NCBI GenBank assembly: GCA_011390155.1
Contig: JAABSW010000001.1
Coordinates: 327,020-391,019 of the forward strand
Origin: Clostridiaceae bacterium
Lineage (GTDB): Bacteria > Bacillota > Clostridia > Peptostreptococcales > Tindalliaceae
DNA length: 64,000 nt
Reading direction: 5' to 3'
How positions within the stretch are numbered: the stretch's first letter is position 1; the number at the start of each line of letters is the position of its first letter. A model generated the notes under the pieces. The model did no database searches and was not told the DNA's origin. It saw only the letters and a program-made list of their open reading frames with translations. Of the stretch, positions 26,888-36,548 are shown one piece after another. A program made the translations under genes and the position numbers.

Positions 26888-26917
26888 AACACTTCCTTGA
26901 GAGGAGGTGTTTTTTTA
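26888..26917 (+). terminator. Rho-independent terminator of lgt
   Basis: AACACTTCC (26888-26896) pairs with GGAGGTGTT (26903-26911; one G-U), 6-nt loop, then a seven-T run. Confidence 0.85.
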
Positions 26918-27017
26918 TGTACTTTTGAAATTTGAAATATATGTTTGTAGGAACAAATGCCCAAACAAGTGTTAAATGAAACAAAAAACACTTAAGAGCA
27001 CTGAAATCCGCTAAAAG

Positions 27018-27060
27018 TTGTTGAAAAAACTTAAAAAGTGGTATAAAGTGGTATAAAGTG
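27018..27060 (+). promoter_or_regulatory. dcw promoter with three phased MraZ boxes
   Basis: The hexamer AAAGTG recurs at 27035-27040, 27045-27050 and 27055-27060, exactly 10 bp apart, each followed by G. MraZ is known to bind short direct repeats with this spacing (TGGGN in E. coli, AAAGTG[T/G] in mycoplasmas), so this is the expected autoregulatory operator. The likely promoter is embedded: TTGTTG (27018-27023) or TTGAAA (27021-27026) with TATAAA at 27042-27047, i.e. the repeats cover the -10. Confidence 0.78.
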
Positions 27061-27099
27061 GATTAAATGACCACGCAACTGTGGAAATGGGTGGGAAAA

Positions 27100-27531
27100 A
27101 TGTTTATTGGAGAGTATTCCCATACGATCGATACAAAGGGTAGACTAAGCATGCCAGCCAGGTTTAGAGGTCTTCTTGGCGCTCATTTTATCGTCACAAA
27201 AGGTCTGGACCAATCATTATTTGTTTATCCTGAGGATGAGTGGAAGATCCTCGAGGAAAAATTAAAAAAATTACCACTGACAAATCAAAACGCAAGGGCT
27301 TTTGTAAGGTTTTTCTTTTCAGGCGCTACAGAATGCGAACTTGATCAGCAGGGTCGTATCAGAATTCCATTAAATTTAAGGGAACATGCCTCTTTAGAAA
27401 AAGAAGTAATCGTTATTGGTGTTGGTACACGCGTTGAGATATGGAGTCAGGAAGTCTGGTCTAACTATAATAATGATGACAATTTAAGCTATGACGAAAT
27501 AGCTAATAAAATGCAAGAGTTGGGCATTTAA
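27100..27531 (+). CDS. mraZ: Transcriptional regulator MraZ
   Basis: The 143-residue protein has two tandem SpoVT/AbrB-like repeats: residues 1-50 ([21 protein letters not shown]) and about 75-125 ([20 protein letters not shown]), each with the DxKGR/DxQGR turn. MraZ forms a ring that binds direct repeats upstream of its own operon and represses it. The ATG at 27100 follows GGGTGGG; an upstream in-frame ATG lies within the operator region. First gene of the division and cell-wall cluster. Confidence 0.95.
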   Translation: MFIGEYSHTIDTKGRLSMPARFRGLLGAHFIVTKGLDQSLFVYPEDEWKILEEKLKKLPLTNQNARAFVRFFFSGATECELDQQGRIRIPLNLREHASLEKEVIVIGVGTRVEIWSQEVWSNYNNDDNLSYDEIANKMQELGI

Positions 27532-27552
27532 AGAAACAGAGGGGTTGATTTT

Positions 27553-28494
27553 ATGGTAAGTCAACATATCTCGGTATTGCTTCGAGAATGCATTGACAAT
27601 TTAAACATTGATCCATCAGGTATATATATCGATGGAACCCTGGGTGGGGGAGGACACGCTGGACATATTGGAAAGCGATTGAAGGCCGAAGGTCATCTGA
27701 TTGGTATTGATCGTGATGAGATTGCCATAACCCGGGCAAAACAACATCTGGATAGTTTGAATTTGGCATGTGAAGTGTCTTTGATAAGAAACCATTTTTC
27801 GAATTTACAGAACATTCTAACTGATCTCGACATTGATAAGGTAAATGGTGTTTTATTCGATTTGGGAGTGTCTTCATATCAACTTGATGAAGTGGATCGT
27901 GGGTTTAGCTATATGCAGGACGGACCACTGGACATGAGAATGGACAGACGTGAAACACTATCAGCAAAAGATGTGGTCAATACATATTCTGAGGAGGAAC
28001 TTACATGGTTACTCAGAACATATGGAGAAGAAAAATGGGCTAAGAGAATTGCTAGTTTTATAGTGAGAGAAAGAAGTAATAATCCAATTGTTTCAAGTGG
28101 GCGGTTGGTTGAAATTATCAAAAATGCAATACCTGCGAAGGCAAGAAAAGACGGGCCCCATCCGGCAAAAAGAACATTTCAGGCAATCAGAATGGAAGTT
28201 AATCAAGAGCTTCAACAAATTGAGAGAATGTTAGAAATTGCAGTAGATGTTTTGCTGCCAAAAGGAAGAATTTGCGTTATTTCATTTCACTCTCTTGAAG
28301 ATAGACTGGTGAAAAATGCATTCAGGAAAATGAGTATATCTTGCATATGTCCACCAGAGTTTCCGGTATGCAGATGTGAACATGAGGCATCACTCAAATT
28401 GATTACCCGAAAACCTATTATTCCCACGGATCAGGAAACTGAAGAAAACCCAAGAGCAAGGAGTGCAAAACTAAGGGTTGCAGAAAGAATTTAG
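27553..28494 (+). CDS. rsmH: 16S rRNA (cytosine-1402-N4)-methyltransferase
   Basis: A 313-residue SAM-dependent enzyme (MraW) that methylates C1402 of 16S rRNA at the decoding site. It has [18 protein letters not shown] (SAM loop), [23 protein letters not shown], the substrate-contact [18 protein letters not shown] and [14 protein letters not shown]. It lies 21 bp after mraZ, preceded by AGAGGGG. Confidence 0.97.
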   Translation: MVSQHISVLLRECIDNLNIDPSGIYIDGTLGGGGHAGHIGKRLKAEGHLIGIDRDEIAITRAKQHLDSLNLACEVSLIRNHFSNLQNILTDLDIDKVNGVLFDLGVSSYQLDEVDRGFSYMQDGPLDMRMDRRETLSAKDVVNTYSEEELTWLLRTYGEEKWAKRIASFIVRERSNNPIVSSGRLVEIIKNAIPAKARKDGPHPAKRTFQAIRMEVNQELQQIERMLEIAVDVLLPKGRICVISFHSLEDRLVKNAFRKMSISCICPPEFPVCRCEHEASLKLITRKPIIPTDQETEENPRARSAKLRVAERI

Positions 28495-28533
28495 AGTGGT
28501 TATGTGATGCTCTGTCAGAGGAGGTGTAAATGG

Positions 28534-29040
28534 ATGTACGCTGCTGAACAGATTAGACAATCACAATATTATGAACAGGAAAAAAAGCTTATAAAACAGA
28601 AAACAGAAAATGAAAAGAAACGTTTAAGTACAAAAAATAGAAGTTATGTTAGAGAAACTTGTGCACTATTTCTATGTGTGATTGCTTTTCTGGGCCTCAA
28701 TTTGTTCTTATTGAGTCGATATGCAGAAATAACATCCGTTAAACATCAAGTGCTTCAGATGGAAAAATCACTGGAACAGTTACGCAACACGAAGGAAAAG
28801 TTAAGTGTTGAAATCGAGAAATCATCTAAACTAGAATGGATTGAAGGAGAAGCTGTTACGCGTCTCAGTATGAAATATCCTGATAAAAATCAAGTGATTT
28901 ATATCAGTGTAGATCCAACAAAAGTGGCTTTAATAGATGGAGAACTTGAAAAAACATATATAGAGGATGAAAGAAATGGGATACTTCCTAATTCGATTGA
29001 AAGGATTTTTCATAAATTCGCCGGGGTACTTCAGATCTAA
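28534..29040 (+). CDS. ftsL: Cell division protein FtsL-like
   Basis: A 168-residue bitopic protein with a cytosolic Lys/Glu-rich N-terminus (about 45 residues), one membrane helix (TCALFLCVIAFLGLNLFLLS, about 46-65) and an extracellular leucine-zipper coiled coil (about 70-105) ending in the SKLEWIEGEAVTRLSMKYPD block typical of FtsL/DivIC-type proteins. It would link the PASTA transpeptidase and DivIB in the divisome. Identified mainly by position and topology, as FtsL sequences are weakly conserved. The ATG at 28534 is 7 nt after AGAGGAGGTG; an ATG 4 bp upstream is out of frame. Confidence 0.75.
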   Translation: MYAAEQIRQSQYYEQEKKLIKQKTENEKKRLSTKNRSYVRETCALFLCVIAFLGLNLFLLSRYAEITSVKHQVLQMEKSLEQLRNTKEKLSVEIEKSSKLEWIEGEAVTRLSMKYPDKNQVIYISVDPTKVALIDGELEKTYIEDERNGILPNSIERIFHKFAGVLQI

Positions 29041-29072
29041 TCATGTTATACTGTATCTGAGGGGTGGTTTTG

Positions 29073-31241
29073 TTGAATCAAAGAATGGTTAATAGTCGAC
29101 GACGTATAATGGGTTTACATATTATAACTTCGTTACTGATACTTGTGTTAGCTTTTCGTCTGGGCTGGCTTCAAATTGTTGAAGGTGAAAAGTATCAATC
29201 TATTGCTAACAAACAACATACCAGCGATTTGGTAGTGCCCTCAAAACGGGGAACAATATATGACCGAAATGGTAAAGAACTGGCCATAACAACTGTTAAA
29301 AGCAGGATTTGGGCGAATCCATATTTAATTGATTCTCCAGAAAATGCTGCCACTCAAATTTCCCAGGTTTTAAACATGGAAAAAAATGATTTATTGGTAA
29401 GGTTAGCGAAAGAAGACACCTCCCTTGTGAGTATTGCCAGACGTGTTGACGATGAAACCGTGGCTGCAATTAAAGATTTGGATATTCGAGGGATTTGGTT
29501 TGTCGATGATAACGAGAGGGTATATCCTTACGGAAATTTTGCCTCATATATTCTTGGGCATACTACTGATGATGGATTGGGTATTGCTGGAATTGAACAG
29601 AGTTATGAGAAGGAGCTGGCTGGTATTGCAGGTAGATCGATAGTGAATATCGATGGTGCAAGAAGGCAGCTTCCTTTTAATGTAGAAAAAACATATGAAC
29701 CCATTGATGGTATAAACCTAATACTCACCGTGGATGAGGTTATACAACACTACACAGAAAAAGCCATAACTTCTGCTTGGATAGAACACCAGGCAGAACG
29801 TGTGATAGCAATCGTTATGGAGGTTGAAACTGGGGAAATACTGTCCATGGGAATAAAGCCGGATTATAATCCTAATACGCCTCGTTTGCCATTGGATGAG
29901 GCAACAGGTATTTATTGGGATTCGCTGACTCTGGAAGAGCGCATGAATGAATGGTATGCCATGTGGCGAAATCCGGTGTTTCAGGAGGTATATGAACCAG
30001 GATCGGTGTTCAAGGTAATCACTGCTGCAGCTGCTCTTGAAGAAGGAATTGCAGCGCCTGGCACAAAGTTCCAGTCGACTGGTTCCATTGACGTTGCTGG
30101 GACAACGATACGATCATGGCGTTGGTACAATCCCTTCGGTGAACAAACCTTTTCTGAAGCGGTTCGGAATTCAGATAACCCAGTATTTGTTCAGTTGGCG
30201 CAACAAATGGGGAAAAATACCTTGTATAGATACATTGATGGATTAGGAGTAGGTGATGCTACTGGTATTGATTATCCTGGTGAAATTGGCGCGTACATGT
30301 ATAAACTATCTCAAATAGGCCCGGTTGAATTGGCAACTATATCCTTTGGACAAAGTATTTCAGTTACTCCGATCCAAATGTTGGTGTCTGCCAACGCTGT
30401 TATTAATGATGGTTATGTGGTCAAACCTCATCTGGTTAAGGAAATGATGTCCGAGTCTGGTACAATGATTAATAAGGTTGAACCTGATCAAATTCGACAA
30501 GCAATATCCCCTGAAACTTCGAAACAGATGAGAGATATTTTAGAATCCGTTGTGTCTGAAGGATCGGGCAGCCAGGCAGGAGTAGCTGGATATCCCATAG
30601 GTGGCAAAACTGGCACAGCTCAAAAGGTGGTAAATGGAAGATATGAAACAGGCAAATACATAGCTTCTTTTTTCGGTTTCTTCCCAGTAGACGATCCGGA
30701 GATTGCCCTGCTTGTTATTATCGACGAACCAAAGGGTGATAAATACTATGGGGGTGAAATTGCAGCTCCGGTAGCTGGAGATATATTCAGAGAAGTTATC
30801 AGATACATGGATTATAAACCGAATTTTCATGAAAATGAAGATATAAAAAAGAATCAACAGGAAGTCATTGTGCCGGAAATTCGTGAAATGCGACTGGATG
30901 AAGCCTATGAAATACTACTGGAAAATCTTCTTAAAGGGCAACTGGAAACAAAATCCGCATCAGATCACCGTGCCATGATTGTTGATCAATTTCCTAAGCC
31001 TGGAACGACTGTACCTGCAAATTCAAATGTGATATTATATACAAGTTATGATGAAAACCTGGCTACTTTGGTGGTTGTTCCAGACCTTGTTGGTAAAACA
31101 ATTCGAGAGGCAAACACAATTCTCAGTACACAAGAGCTGGTACTAAAAATTACAGGCAGTGGACTGGCAAAAGAACAAGTTCCTGAAGCAGGGACATTAC
31201 TGGAGCCTGGATCGCTTGTAAATGTTCACTTTGGACCATAG
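29073..31241 (+). CDS. Class B penicillin-binding protein with two PASTA domains (division/SpoVD type)
   Basis: A 722-residue peptidoglycan transpeptidase. It has a short cytosolic start, a membrane anchor (about 15-33), the PBP dimerisation domain (SKRGTIYDRNGKELA), and a transpeptidase with S311 in PGSVFK, SDN at 367-369 and GGKTGTAQK near 500. Two PASTA domains end the protein (about 585-650 and 655-722, VVVPDLVGKTIREA). It cross-links septal wall together with FtsW. PbpB (vegetative) and SpoVD (spore cortex) look alike; as the only one in this cluster I take it as the division enzyme. The TTG at 29073 follows GAGGGGTGG. Confidence 0.93.
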   Translation: MNQRMVNSRRRIMGLHIITSLLILVLAFRLGWLQIVEGEKYQSIANKQHTSDLVVPSKRGTIYDRNGKELAITTVKSRIWANPYLIDSPENAATQISQVLNMEKNDLLVRLAKEDTSLVSIARRVDDETVAAIKDLDIRGIWFVDDNERVYPYGNFASYILGHTTDDGLGIAGIEQSYEKELAGIAGRSIVNIDGARRQLPFNVEKTYEPIDGINLILTVDEVIQHYTEKAITSAWIEHQAERVIAIVMEVETGEILSMGIKPDYNPNTPRLPLDEATGIYWDSLTLEERMNEWYAMWRNPVFQEVYEPGSVFKVITAAAALEEGIAAPGTKFQSTGSIDVAGTTIRSWRWYNPFGEQTFSEAVRNSDNPVFVQLAQQMGKNTLYRYIDGLGVGDATGIDYPGEIGAYMYKLSQIGPVELATISFGQSISVTPIQMLVSANAVINDGYVVKPHLVKEMMSESGTMINKVEPDQIRQAISPETSKQMRDILESVVSEGSGSQAGVAGYPIGGKTGTAQKVVNGRYETGKYIASFFGFFPVDDPEIALLVIIDEPKGDKYYGGEIAAPVAGDIFREVIRYMDYKPNFHENEDIKKNQQEVIVPEIREMRLDEAYEILLENLLKGQLETKSASDHRAMIVDQFPKPGTTVPANSNVILYTSYDENLATLVVVPDLVGKTIREANTILSTQELVLKITGSGLAKEQVPEAGTLLEPGSLVNVHFGP

Positions 31242-31286
31242 TCAATCGAATGTTTATAAAAAGTAGTTTATATAAGGAGAATTTAA

Positions 31287-32750
31287 ATGAAGCTAATTGA
31301 TTTATTAAAAAATCAAAATTTTGAACTCATTCAGGGATCGATGGAGCAAGAAATTACATCGCTGGAATTCGATTCAAGACAAGTTAAAAAGGGAAGTTTA
31401 TTTTTTTGCATTAAAGGATTTCAAACTGATGGACATTTGTATATTAATCAGGCCGTGGAGTTGGGAGCTTCGGCGGTTATCCTGGAAAATGAATCAATAG
31501 TGCCACAACACATTACCGTTGTGAAAGTGGACGATACCCGAAAATATTTAGCAGCAGCAGCCTCTCTCTTTTTCGGAAATTCATCAGAACAGCTAAAATT
31601 AATAGGTATTACAGGAACTAATGGAAAAACAACCATTACATATTTACTAAAGGCGATCTTGGGGCAAGCACAAATAAAAAGTGGTTTGATTGGAACCATT
31701 AGTAATTATATTGGCGATGTCTCCATTGAAACAAAAAGAACAACGCCAGAATCAACTGATTTTCAACAAATGCTAAATCGCATGGTGGATGAAAAAGTAA
31801 AAGCATGTGTTATGGAAGTTTCGTCGCACTCACTAGCTTTGCATAGGGTTGACCACACAACTTTCCATACTGGCGTGTTTACAAATTTAACGGCAGATCA
31901 CCTTGACTTTCATCCATCAATGGAAGAATACTACCAAAGCAAAAAAAAACTGTTTCATATGACAAAGTCCAATGTAATTAATTGTGATGACCCATATGGA
32001 AAACGTCTGTTTAATGAATTGACAAATGAAGGAATAAATGTTTTGAGCTTCGGAATCGATAATAGCTACGATTTGTATGCTAAAGAGGTCAAATTAAGCA
32101 ACAGAGGAGTTGCCTTCAGGGTTATTGGCATGGGAATGGATCATATGATCAAATTAAATATACCTGGACGATTTTCAATTTACAATGCCTTGGCAGCAAT
32201 AGGAGCAGCAAGATTAGCAGGTATTAATGCTCAGGTGATAAAAGAAGCATTGGAAAATGTTAATGGTGTTCCAGGAAGACTTGAAAGAATTCAAGAAGTA
32301 CAGTCTTTTAGTGTTATTGTCGACTATGCCCATACACCAGATGCACTTGAAAATGTATTAAATACAATAAGAAATTTTGCTGAAGGACGTGTAATAACGG
32401 TATTCGGTTGCGGTGGAGACCGCGATACGAAGAAAAGACCGTTGATGGGACAGGTTGTGGGAAAGCTTAGCGACCATACAATAATAACCTCTGATAATCC
32501 GCGATCAGAAGAACCTTACAGCATCATAAAGATGATTGAAGAGGGAATAAAGACAACGCAGACGGATTATCGTGTTATTGAAAACAGAAGAGAAGCGATT
32601 CAACAAGCACTTAATTTTGCCAAACCAAATGATGTCATACTCATAGCTGGTAAAGGACATGAAACAACGCAAACTGTTGGTCATGTGACAATGCATTTTG
32701 ATGATCGTGAAACAGTAAGGGAGCTTGCAAGAGAGGAAGGAATACAATGA
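31287..32750 (+). CDS. murE: UDP-MurNAc-tripeptide synthetase MurE
   Basis: A 487-residue ligase that adds the third amino acid of the peptidoglycan stem. The ATP loop GITGTNGKTTITYLL, TTPESTDFQ, EVSSHSLALHRV and the C-terminal SDNPRSEEP are intact. The DNPR tetrapeptide is the known marker for meso-diaminopimelate selection, as opposed to lysine enzymes; dapF at 57658 agrees. Its stop overlaps the murF start by 4 bp (ATGA), so the two are translationally coupled. Confidence 0.97.
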   Translation: MKLIDLLKNQNFELIQGSMEQEITSLEFDSRQVKKGSLFFCIKGFQTDGHLYINQAVELGASAVILENESIVPQHITVVKVDDTRKYLAAAASLFFGNSSEQLKLIGITGTNGKTTITYLLKAILGQAQIKSGLIGTISNYIGDVSIETKRTTPESTDFQQMLNRMVDEKVKACVMEVSSHSLALHRVDHTTFHTGVFTNLTADHLDFHPSMEEYYQSKKKLFHMTKSNVINCDDPYGKRLFNELTNEGINVLSFGIDNSYDLYAKEVKLSNRGVAFRVIGMGMDHMIKLNIPGRFSIYNALAAIGAARLAGINAQVIKEALENVNGVPGRLERIQEVQSFSVIVDYAHTPDALENVLNTIRNFAEGRVITVFGCGGDRDTKKRPLMGQVVGKLSDHTIITSDNPRSEEPYSIIKMIEEGIKTTQTDYRVIENRREAIQQALNFAKPNDVILIAGKGHETTQTVGHVTMHFDDRETVRELAREEGIQ

Positions 32751-34141
32751 AACCTGTTTCCATAGAGCAAATATGTGAATGGACAATGGGAGAGGTTGTT
32801 AAACATGGCAATGTAGCTGTGATCAAACATATCGCAATTGATTCTCGAAAAGCCAATGTTGACAGCTTGTTCATTCCCCTGGCCGGAGAAAAACAGGATG
32901 GTCATGCATATATTTCTGATGCAGCAAAAAATAGTTGTAGAGCTTCACTGATACAAAAAGACGTTGAAATACCAGATAATTTACCAGATAATTTATCTTT
33001 GATTAGCGTAGATGATTGCTTGGTTTCGTTACAGAAGATTGCGAAAGGATACCGTGAATTATTTACAATACCTGTGATTGCAGTTACTGGAAGCAATGGA
33101 AAAACGACAACTAAGGATATGGTCGCAGGTGTGTTACAAGTAAAATACCATGTGCTAAAAAATAAAGGAAACTATAACAATCACATCGGTCTCCCTTTGA
33201 CATTGTTGGAGCTTAACGAAACACATGAATGCATGGTGTTGGAAATGGGAATGTCAGGACTTGGGGAAATTAGTCTTTTAAGTTCCATTGCACAGCCAGA
33301 TATTGCATTCATAACCAATATTGGATGGGCACATATCGAGAAGTTAGGCTCTAAAGAGAAAATAGCTGAAGCAAAAATTGAAATTGTCTCAGGTATTAGG
33401 AGTCAAGGAACCCTGGTAATAAATGGTGATGATGAATATTTAAGTGAAAAAACCTCCCAACTAATAAAAGACTATAACTTTGTTAAAATAGGTGTTTCAG
33501 CAGGAAACGAATTAAGGGCATTGGAGATAGAGGAACATCCAGGCATTGGTTTTTCTTTTAAAACTAACTTGACTGGCGATATGGGTTTTACTGTTAATCA
33601 TCCTGGTAAGCATCATTTAATTAGTGCCTTGTTTGCTGTATGGGCAGGAAAGCATTTTAACCTGAATAATGAAGAGATTCTAAAAGGTCTTCTTCAATTT
33701 GAACCATCAGGCATGAGAATGGAACACATATCATTTGATGGAAGATTACTTATCAATGATGCGTACAATGCTAATCCGGATTCTATGAAAGCAGCGATAG
33801 AATCATTAAAAGAACTGTCTGCAGCAAAAAAAGTAGCTGTGTTAGGCGACATGCTTGAACTTGGGGAATATGGTGAAGTGTGCCACAGGGATTTGGCAGA
33901 AAATATAATAGAAGCAAAGATTAATGAAGTGGTTCTTATGGGCAATTTAACATCATTTACTGCCTCTGAACTGGTAGCGAAGGGGTATCCTGAAAAATAC
34001 ATACATGATGGCCAGAATCCTGAAAGAGCTGCTAAAATTCTTAAACACATAACCAAGCAGGGAGATGTAATTCTGTTCAAAGGGTCCAGAAGTATGGGCA
34101 TGGAAAAAATCATACAATTGTTTATGGAAGGAGAAAATTAA
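32747..34141 (+). CDS. murF: UDP-MurNAc-pentapeptide synthetase MurF
   Basis: A 464-residue ligase adding D-Ala-D-Ala to the UDP-MurNAc-tripeptide. It has DSRKANVDSLFIPL, the ATP loop VTGSNGKTTTKDMV, the NNHIGLPLTLLEL block, EMGMSGLGEI, INDAYNANPDSM and VLGDMLELGEY. It is coupled to murE by ATGA overlap and ends 1 bp before the mraY start. Confidence 0.97.
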   Translation: MKPVSIEQICEWTMGEVVKHGNVAVIKHIAIDSRKANVDSLFIPLAGEKQDGHAYISDAAKNSCRASLIQKDVEIPDNLPDNLSLISVDDCLVSLQKIAKGYRELFTIPVIAVTGSNGKTTTKDMVAGVLQVKYHVLKNKGNYNNHIGLPLTLLELNETHECMVLEMGMSGLGEISLLSSIAQPDIAFITNIGWAHIEKLGSKEKIAEAKIEIVSGIRSQGTLVINGDDEYLSEKTSQLIKDYNFVKIGVSAGNELRALEIEEHPGIGFSFKTNLTGDMGFTVNHPGKHHLISALFAVWAGKHFNLNNEEILKGLLQFEPSGMRMEHISFDGRLLINDAYNANPDSMKAAIESLKELSAAKKVAVLGDMLELGEYGEVCHRDLAENIIEAKINEVVLMGNLTSFTASELVAKGYPEKYIHDGQNPERAAKILKHITKQGDVILFKGSRSMGMEKIIQLFMEGEN

Positions 34142-34142
34142 T

Positions 34143-35105
34143 GTGTTACTCCAACGGTCATTAGTTATTGTTGTCTTGCTGGGCTTTTTTTTGTCAGTGT
34201 TGATCGGACCAGTGCTCGTTCCATTACTAATAAAAATTAAAGCAGGTCAGAGTATTCGAAAAGATGGACCTCAAAATCATTTAATTAAACAAGGGACGCC
34301 AACCATGGGAGGTTTTATCTTTATTCTCTCCTCAATTTCGGCAACGCTTATTGTGACAAGGTTTGACAGATATTTACTTGTTGCATTGTTTAGTTATATA
34401 GCATTTGCAGTTATTGGATTGATTGATGATCATATAAAAGTTGTGCTCAAGCAACCATTGGGTTTAAGAGCTTACCAAAAAATAATCATGCAGTTTGCAG
34501 CCGCATTAGGTGTTTTAATGTTAGCCAGATACAGTGGCTTATTACCATTGAATATATATGTGCCATACCTGCGAATTACCCTGGAAGCAGGTTTATGGAT
34601 ATACCCCTTTCTCATATGGGTTATCGTTGGCACAGTCAATAGTGTGAATTTAACGGATGGTTTAGATGGTCTTGCTGCCGGTACAATGGTGATCGTAAGC
34701 GGTTTTTTCAGCCTGGTCGCTTGGCATCTAGATTTTCAGTCAATCGCCTGGTTTTCAGGTGCATTATCAGGATCATGTTTGGGATTTTTGGTATTTAACA
34801 TACATCCAGCAAGGGTTTTTATGGGAGACACCGGATCCTTAGCGTTAGGAGGAGCGTTGTCAGCAATTGCCATTTTAACGAACTTGACCTTATTGATTCC
34901 TGTTGTGGGCGGAATTTTTTTAGTAGAGGCATTATCAGTTATCATGCAGGTGACTATGTTTAAAGCCACAGGAAAGCGCATTTTTAAAATGAGCCCGCTT
35001 CACCATCATTTTGAATTGTCGGGATGGTCTGAGACAAGTGTCGTCACTATTTTTTGGGGAATTACTTTAATCCTGGCCTTGTTTGGAATACTTGGAATTC
35101 CATAA
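34143..35105 (+). CDS. mraY: Phospho-MurNAc-pentapeptide-transferase MraY
   Basis: A 320-residue membrane enzyme with about ten helices that transfers phospho-MurNAc-pentapeptide to undecaprenyl phosphate, forming lipid I. It has KAGQSIRKDGPQNHLIKQGTP (split: GQSIRKDGPQNH, KQGTPTMGG), GLIDDHIKV, NLTDGLDGLAAGT with the catalytic Asp residues, FMGDTGSLALGG and SPLHHHFELSGWSE. The start is GTG at 34143; the overlapping ATG at 34141 is out of frame. GGAAGGAG lies 9 nt upstream, inside murF. Confidence 0.97.
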   Translation: MLLQRSLVIVVLLGFFLSVLIGPVLVPLLIKIKAGQSIRKDGPQNHLIKQGTPTMGGFIFILSSISATLIVTRFDRYLLVALFSYIAFAVIGLIDDHIKVVLKQPLGLRAYQKIIMQFAAALGVLMLARYSGLLPLNIYVPYLRITLEAGLWIYPFLIWVIVGTVNSVNLTDGLDGLAAGTMVIVSGFFSLVAWHLDFQSIAWFSGALSGSCLGFLVFNIHPARVFMGDTGSLALGGALSAIAILTNLTLLIPVVGGIFLVEALSVIMQVTMFKATGKRIFKMSPLHHHFELSGWSETSVVTIFWGITLILALFGILGIP

Positions 35106-35141
35106 TTCTAAACAGTAAACACTTAAATGGAGGTAATGTCA

Positions 35142-36503
35142 ATGAACCTTAAAGGCTTGCGTGTTTTAGTGGTTGGTTTTGGAATTACGGGTCTTCCTTT
35201 GGTTGATTTTTTGCACAAAAAGGGAGCACTAATTACATTAACTGATGAAAAAGATGAGAAGATGCTCCGGGAATCTTTGGAAAAAATAGGAAATGTACCG
35301 ATAAAAAAATTATTGGGAGGACATCCATCCAACTTAGACGTTTACGGACATACGGATTTGGTTATTGTTTCACCTGGTGTTCCTTTAGATTTACAATTTA
35401 TAAAAGATTTCAAGAAAATGAATGTGCCAATTATTGGAGAGATAGAATTAGCTTATCGTTACATAAATAATCCCTTGGTTGCAGTGACTGGTACGAACGG
35501 GAAAACTACAACCACAGCTTTGACGGGGAAAATATTTGAAATTGGCGGAAAAAATCCTGAAGTTGTTGGAAATATTGGCGTTCCAATCATTGGGAAAATC
35601 GATGTAGTTAAAAAGGATCAGTATTTTGTTGTAGAAGTAAGCAGCTTTCAATTGGAGACCATACAGAAGTTTCGTCCAGCAGCAGCAGCAATCCTTAATA
35701 TTACACCTGATCATTTGAATCGGCACGGATCTTTGGATTCATATGCTGCGCTGAAGTTTAGATTGTTTGAAAACCAACAGGAGAATGATGTTGCAGTAAT
35801 AAATGCAGATGATAAAATATGTGCCATGAGGGCGAATCAAATTAACTCAAGAATCTTATTTTTTAGTCGGTTGAGCCCTCAAGAGAATGGCATTTACTTG
35901 ACTGGTAATAAAATGATGGTGAGGTGGGATGACGAAGAGAAACATGTTATTGATATTGAACAGATAAAGATTCCAGGCAACCATAACGTTGAAAATGCTA
36001 TGGCGGCAGCTGGACTGGCAATTGCCTCAAACGTGTCCATTGAAGCTATTAAGGAAGGTCTTATGACGTTTAATGGAGTGGAACATCGTATTGAACAAGT
36101 TGCACAAATTAATGGTGTCAACTTTGTTAATGATTCAAAGGCAACAAACCCTGATGCTGCTATGAAAGCCATCGAAGCGGTTGATGCACCCATCATTTTG
36201 CTGGCCGGAGGCATGGATAAACACAATGATTTCAAAGAGTTATTTTTGTCTTTTAATCAAAAAGTCACACATGTTTTTGTTTATGGAGAAACAGCAGACC
36301 AGCTTTTGCAGACAGCTAAGAGTGAGAATTATAGGAATATAGAAAAAGTAAGAGACTTAGAAGAAGCGGTATATAAGGCTTCAAAAATGGCGAAAGCAGG
36401 TTACACTATTCTATTATCACCAGCATGTGCAAGTTGGGATATGTACCCAAGCTATGAACATAGAGGAAATCACTTTAAAGAGATTGTAAACCGTTGCAGA
36501 TAA
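35142..36503 (+). CDS. murD: UDP-MurNAc-L-alanine:D-glutamate ligase MurD
   Basis: A 453-residue ligase adding D-glutamate to UDP-MurNAc-L-Ala. It has an N-terminal Rossmann part (LVVGFGITGLPLVDFL), the ATP loop VTGTNGKTTTTALTG, EVSSFQLETI, NITPDHLNRHG, VNDSKATNPDAA, LLAGGMDKHNDF and the end SPACASWDMYPSYEHRGNHF. The ATG at 35142 is 8 nt after GGAGG; an earlier in-frame ATG overlaps that site. Confidence 0.97.
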   Translation: MNLKGLRVLVVGFGITGLPLVDFLHKKGALITLTDEKDEKMLRESLEKIGNVPIKKLLGGHPSNLDVYGHTDLVIVSPGVPLDLQFIKDFKKMNVPIIGEIELAYRYINNPLVAVTGTNGKTTTTALTGKIFEIGGKNPEVVGNIGVPIIGKIDVVKKDQYFVVEVSSFQLETIQKFRPAAAAILNITPDHLNRHGSLDSYAALKFRLFENQQENDVAVINADDKICAMRANQINSRILFFSRLSPQENGIYLTGNKMMVRWDDEEKHVIDIEQIKIPGNHNVENAMAAAGLAIASNVSIEAIKEGLMTFNGVEHRIEQVAQINGVNFVNDSKATNPDAAMKAIEAVDAPIILLAGGMDKHNDFKELFLSFNQKVTHVFVYGETADQLLQTAKSENYRNIEKVRDLEEAVYKASKMAKAGYTILLSPACASWDMYPSYEHRGNHFKEIVNRCR

Positions 36504-36548
36504 GATGAAATGTCTATTTATAAACTGTAAACACTGGAGTGATTTCAC

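Noticed and set aside
27035..27060. Short tandem repeats before mraZ as a CRISPR-like or satellite array
   Set aside because: Only three 10-bp units with no spacers, in the exact place and phase expected of a MraZ operator.
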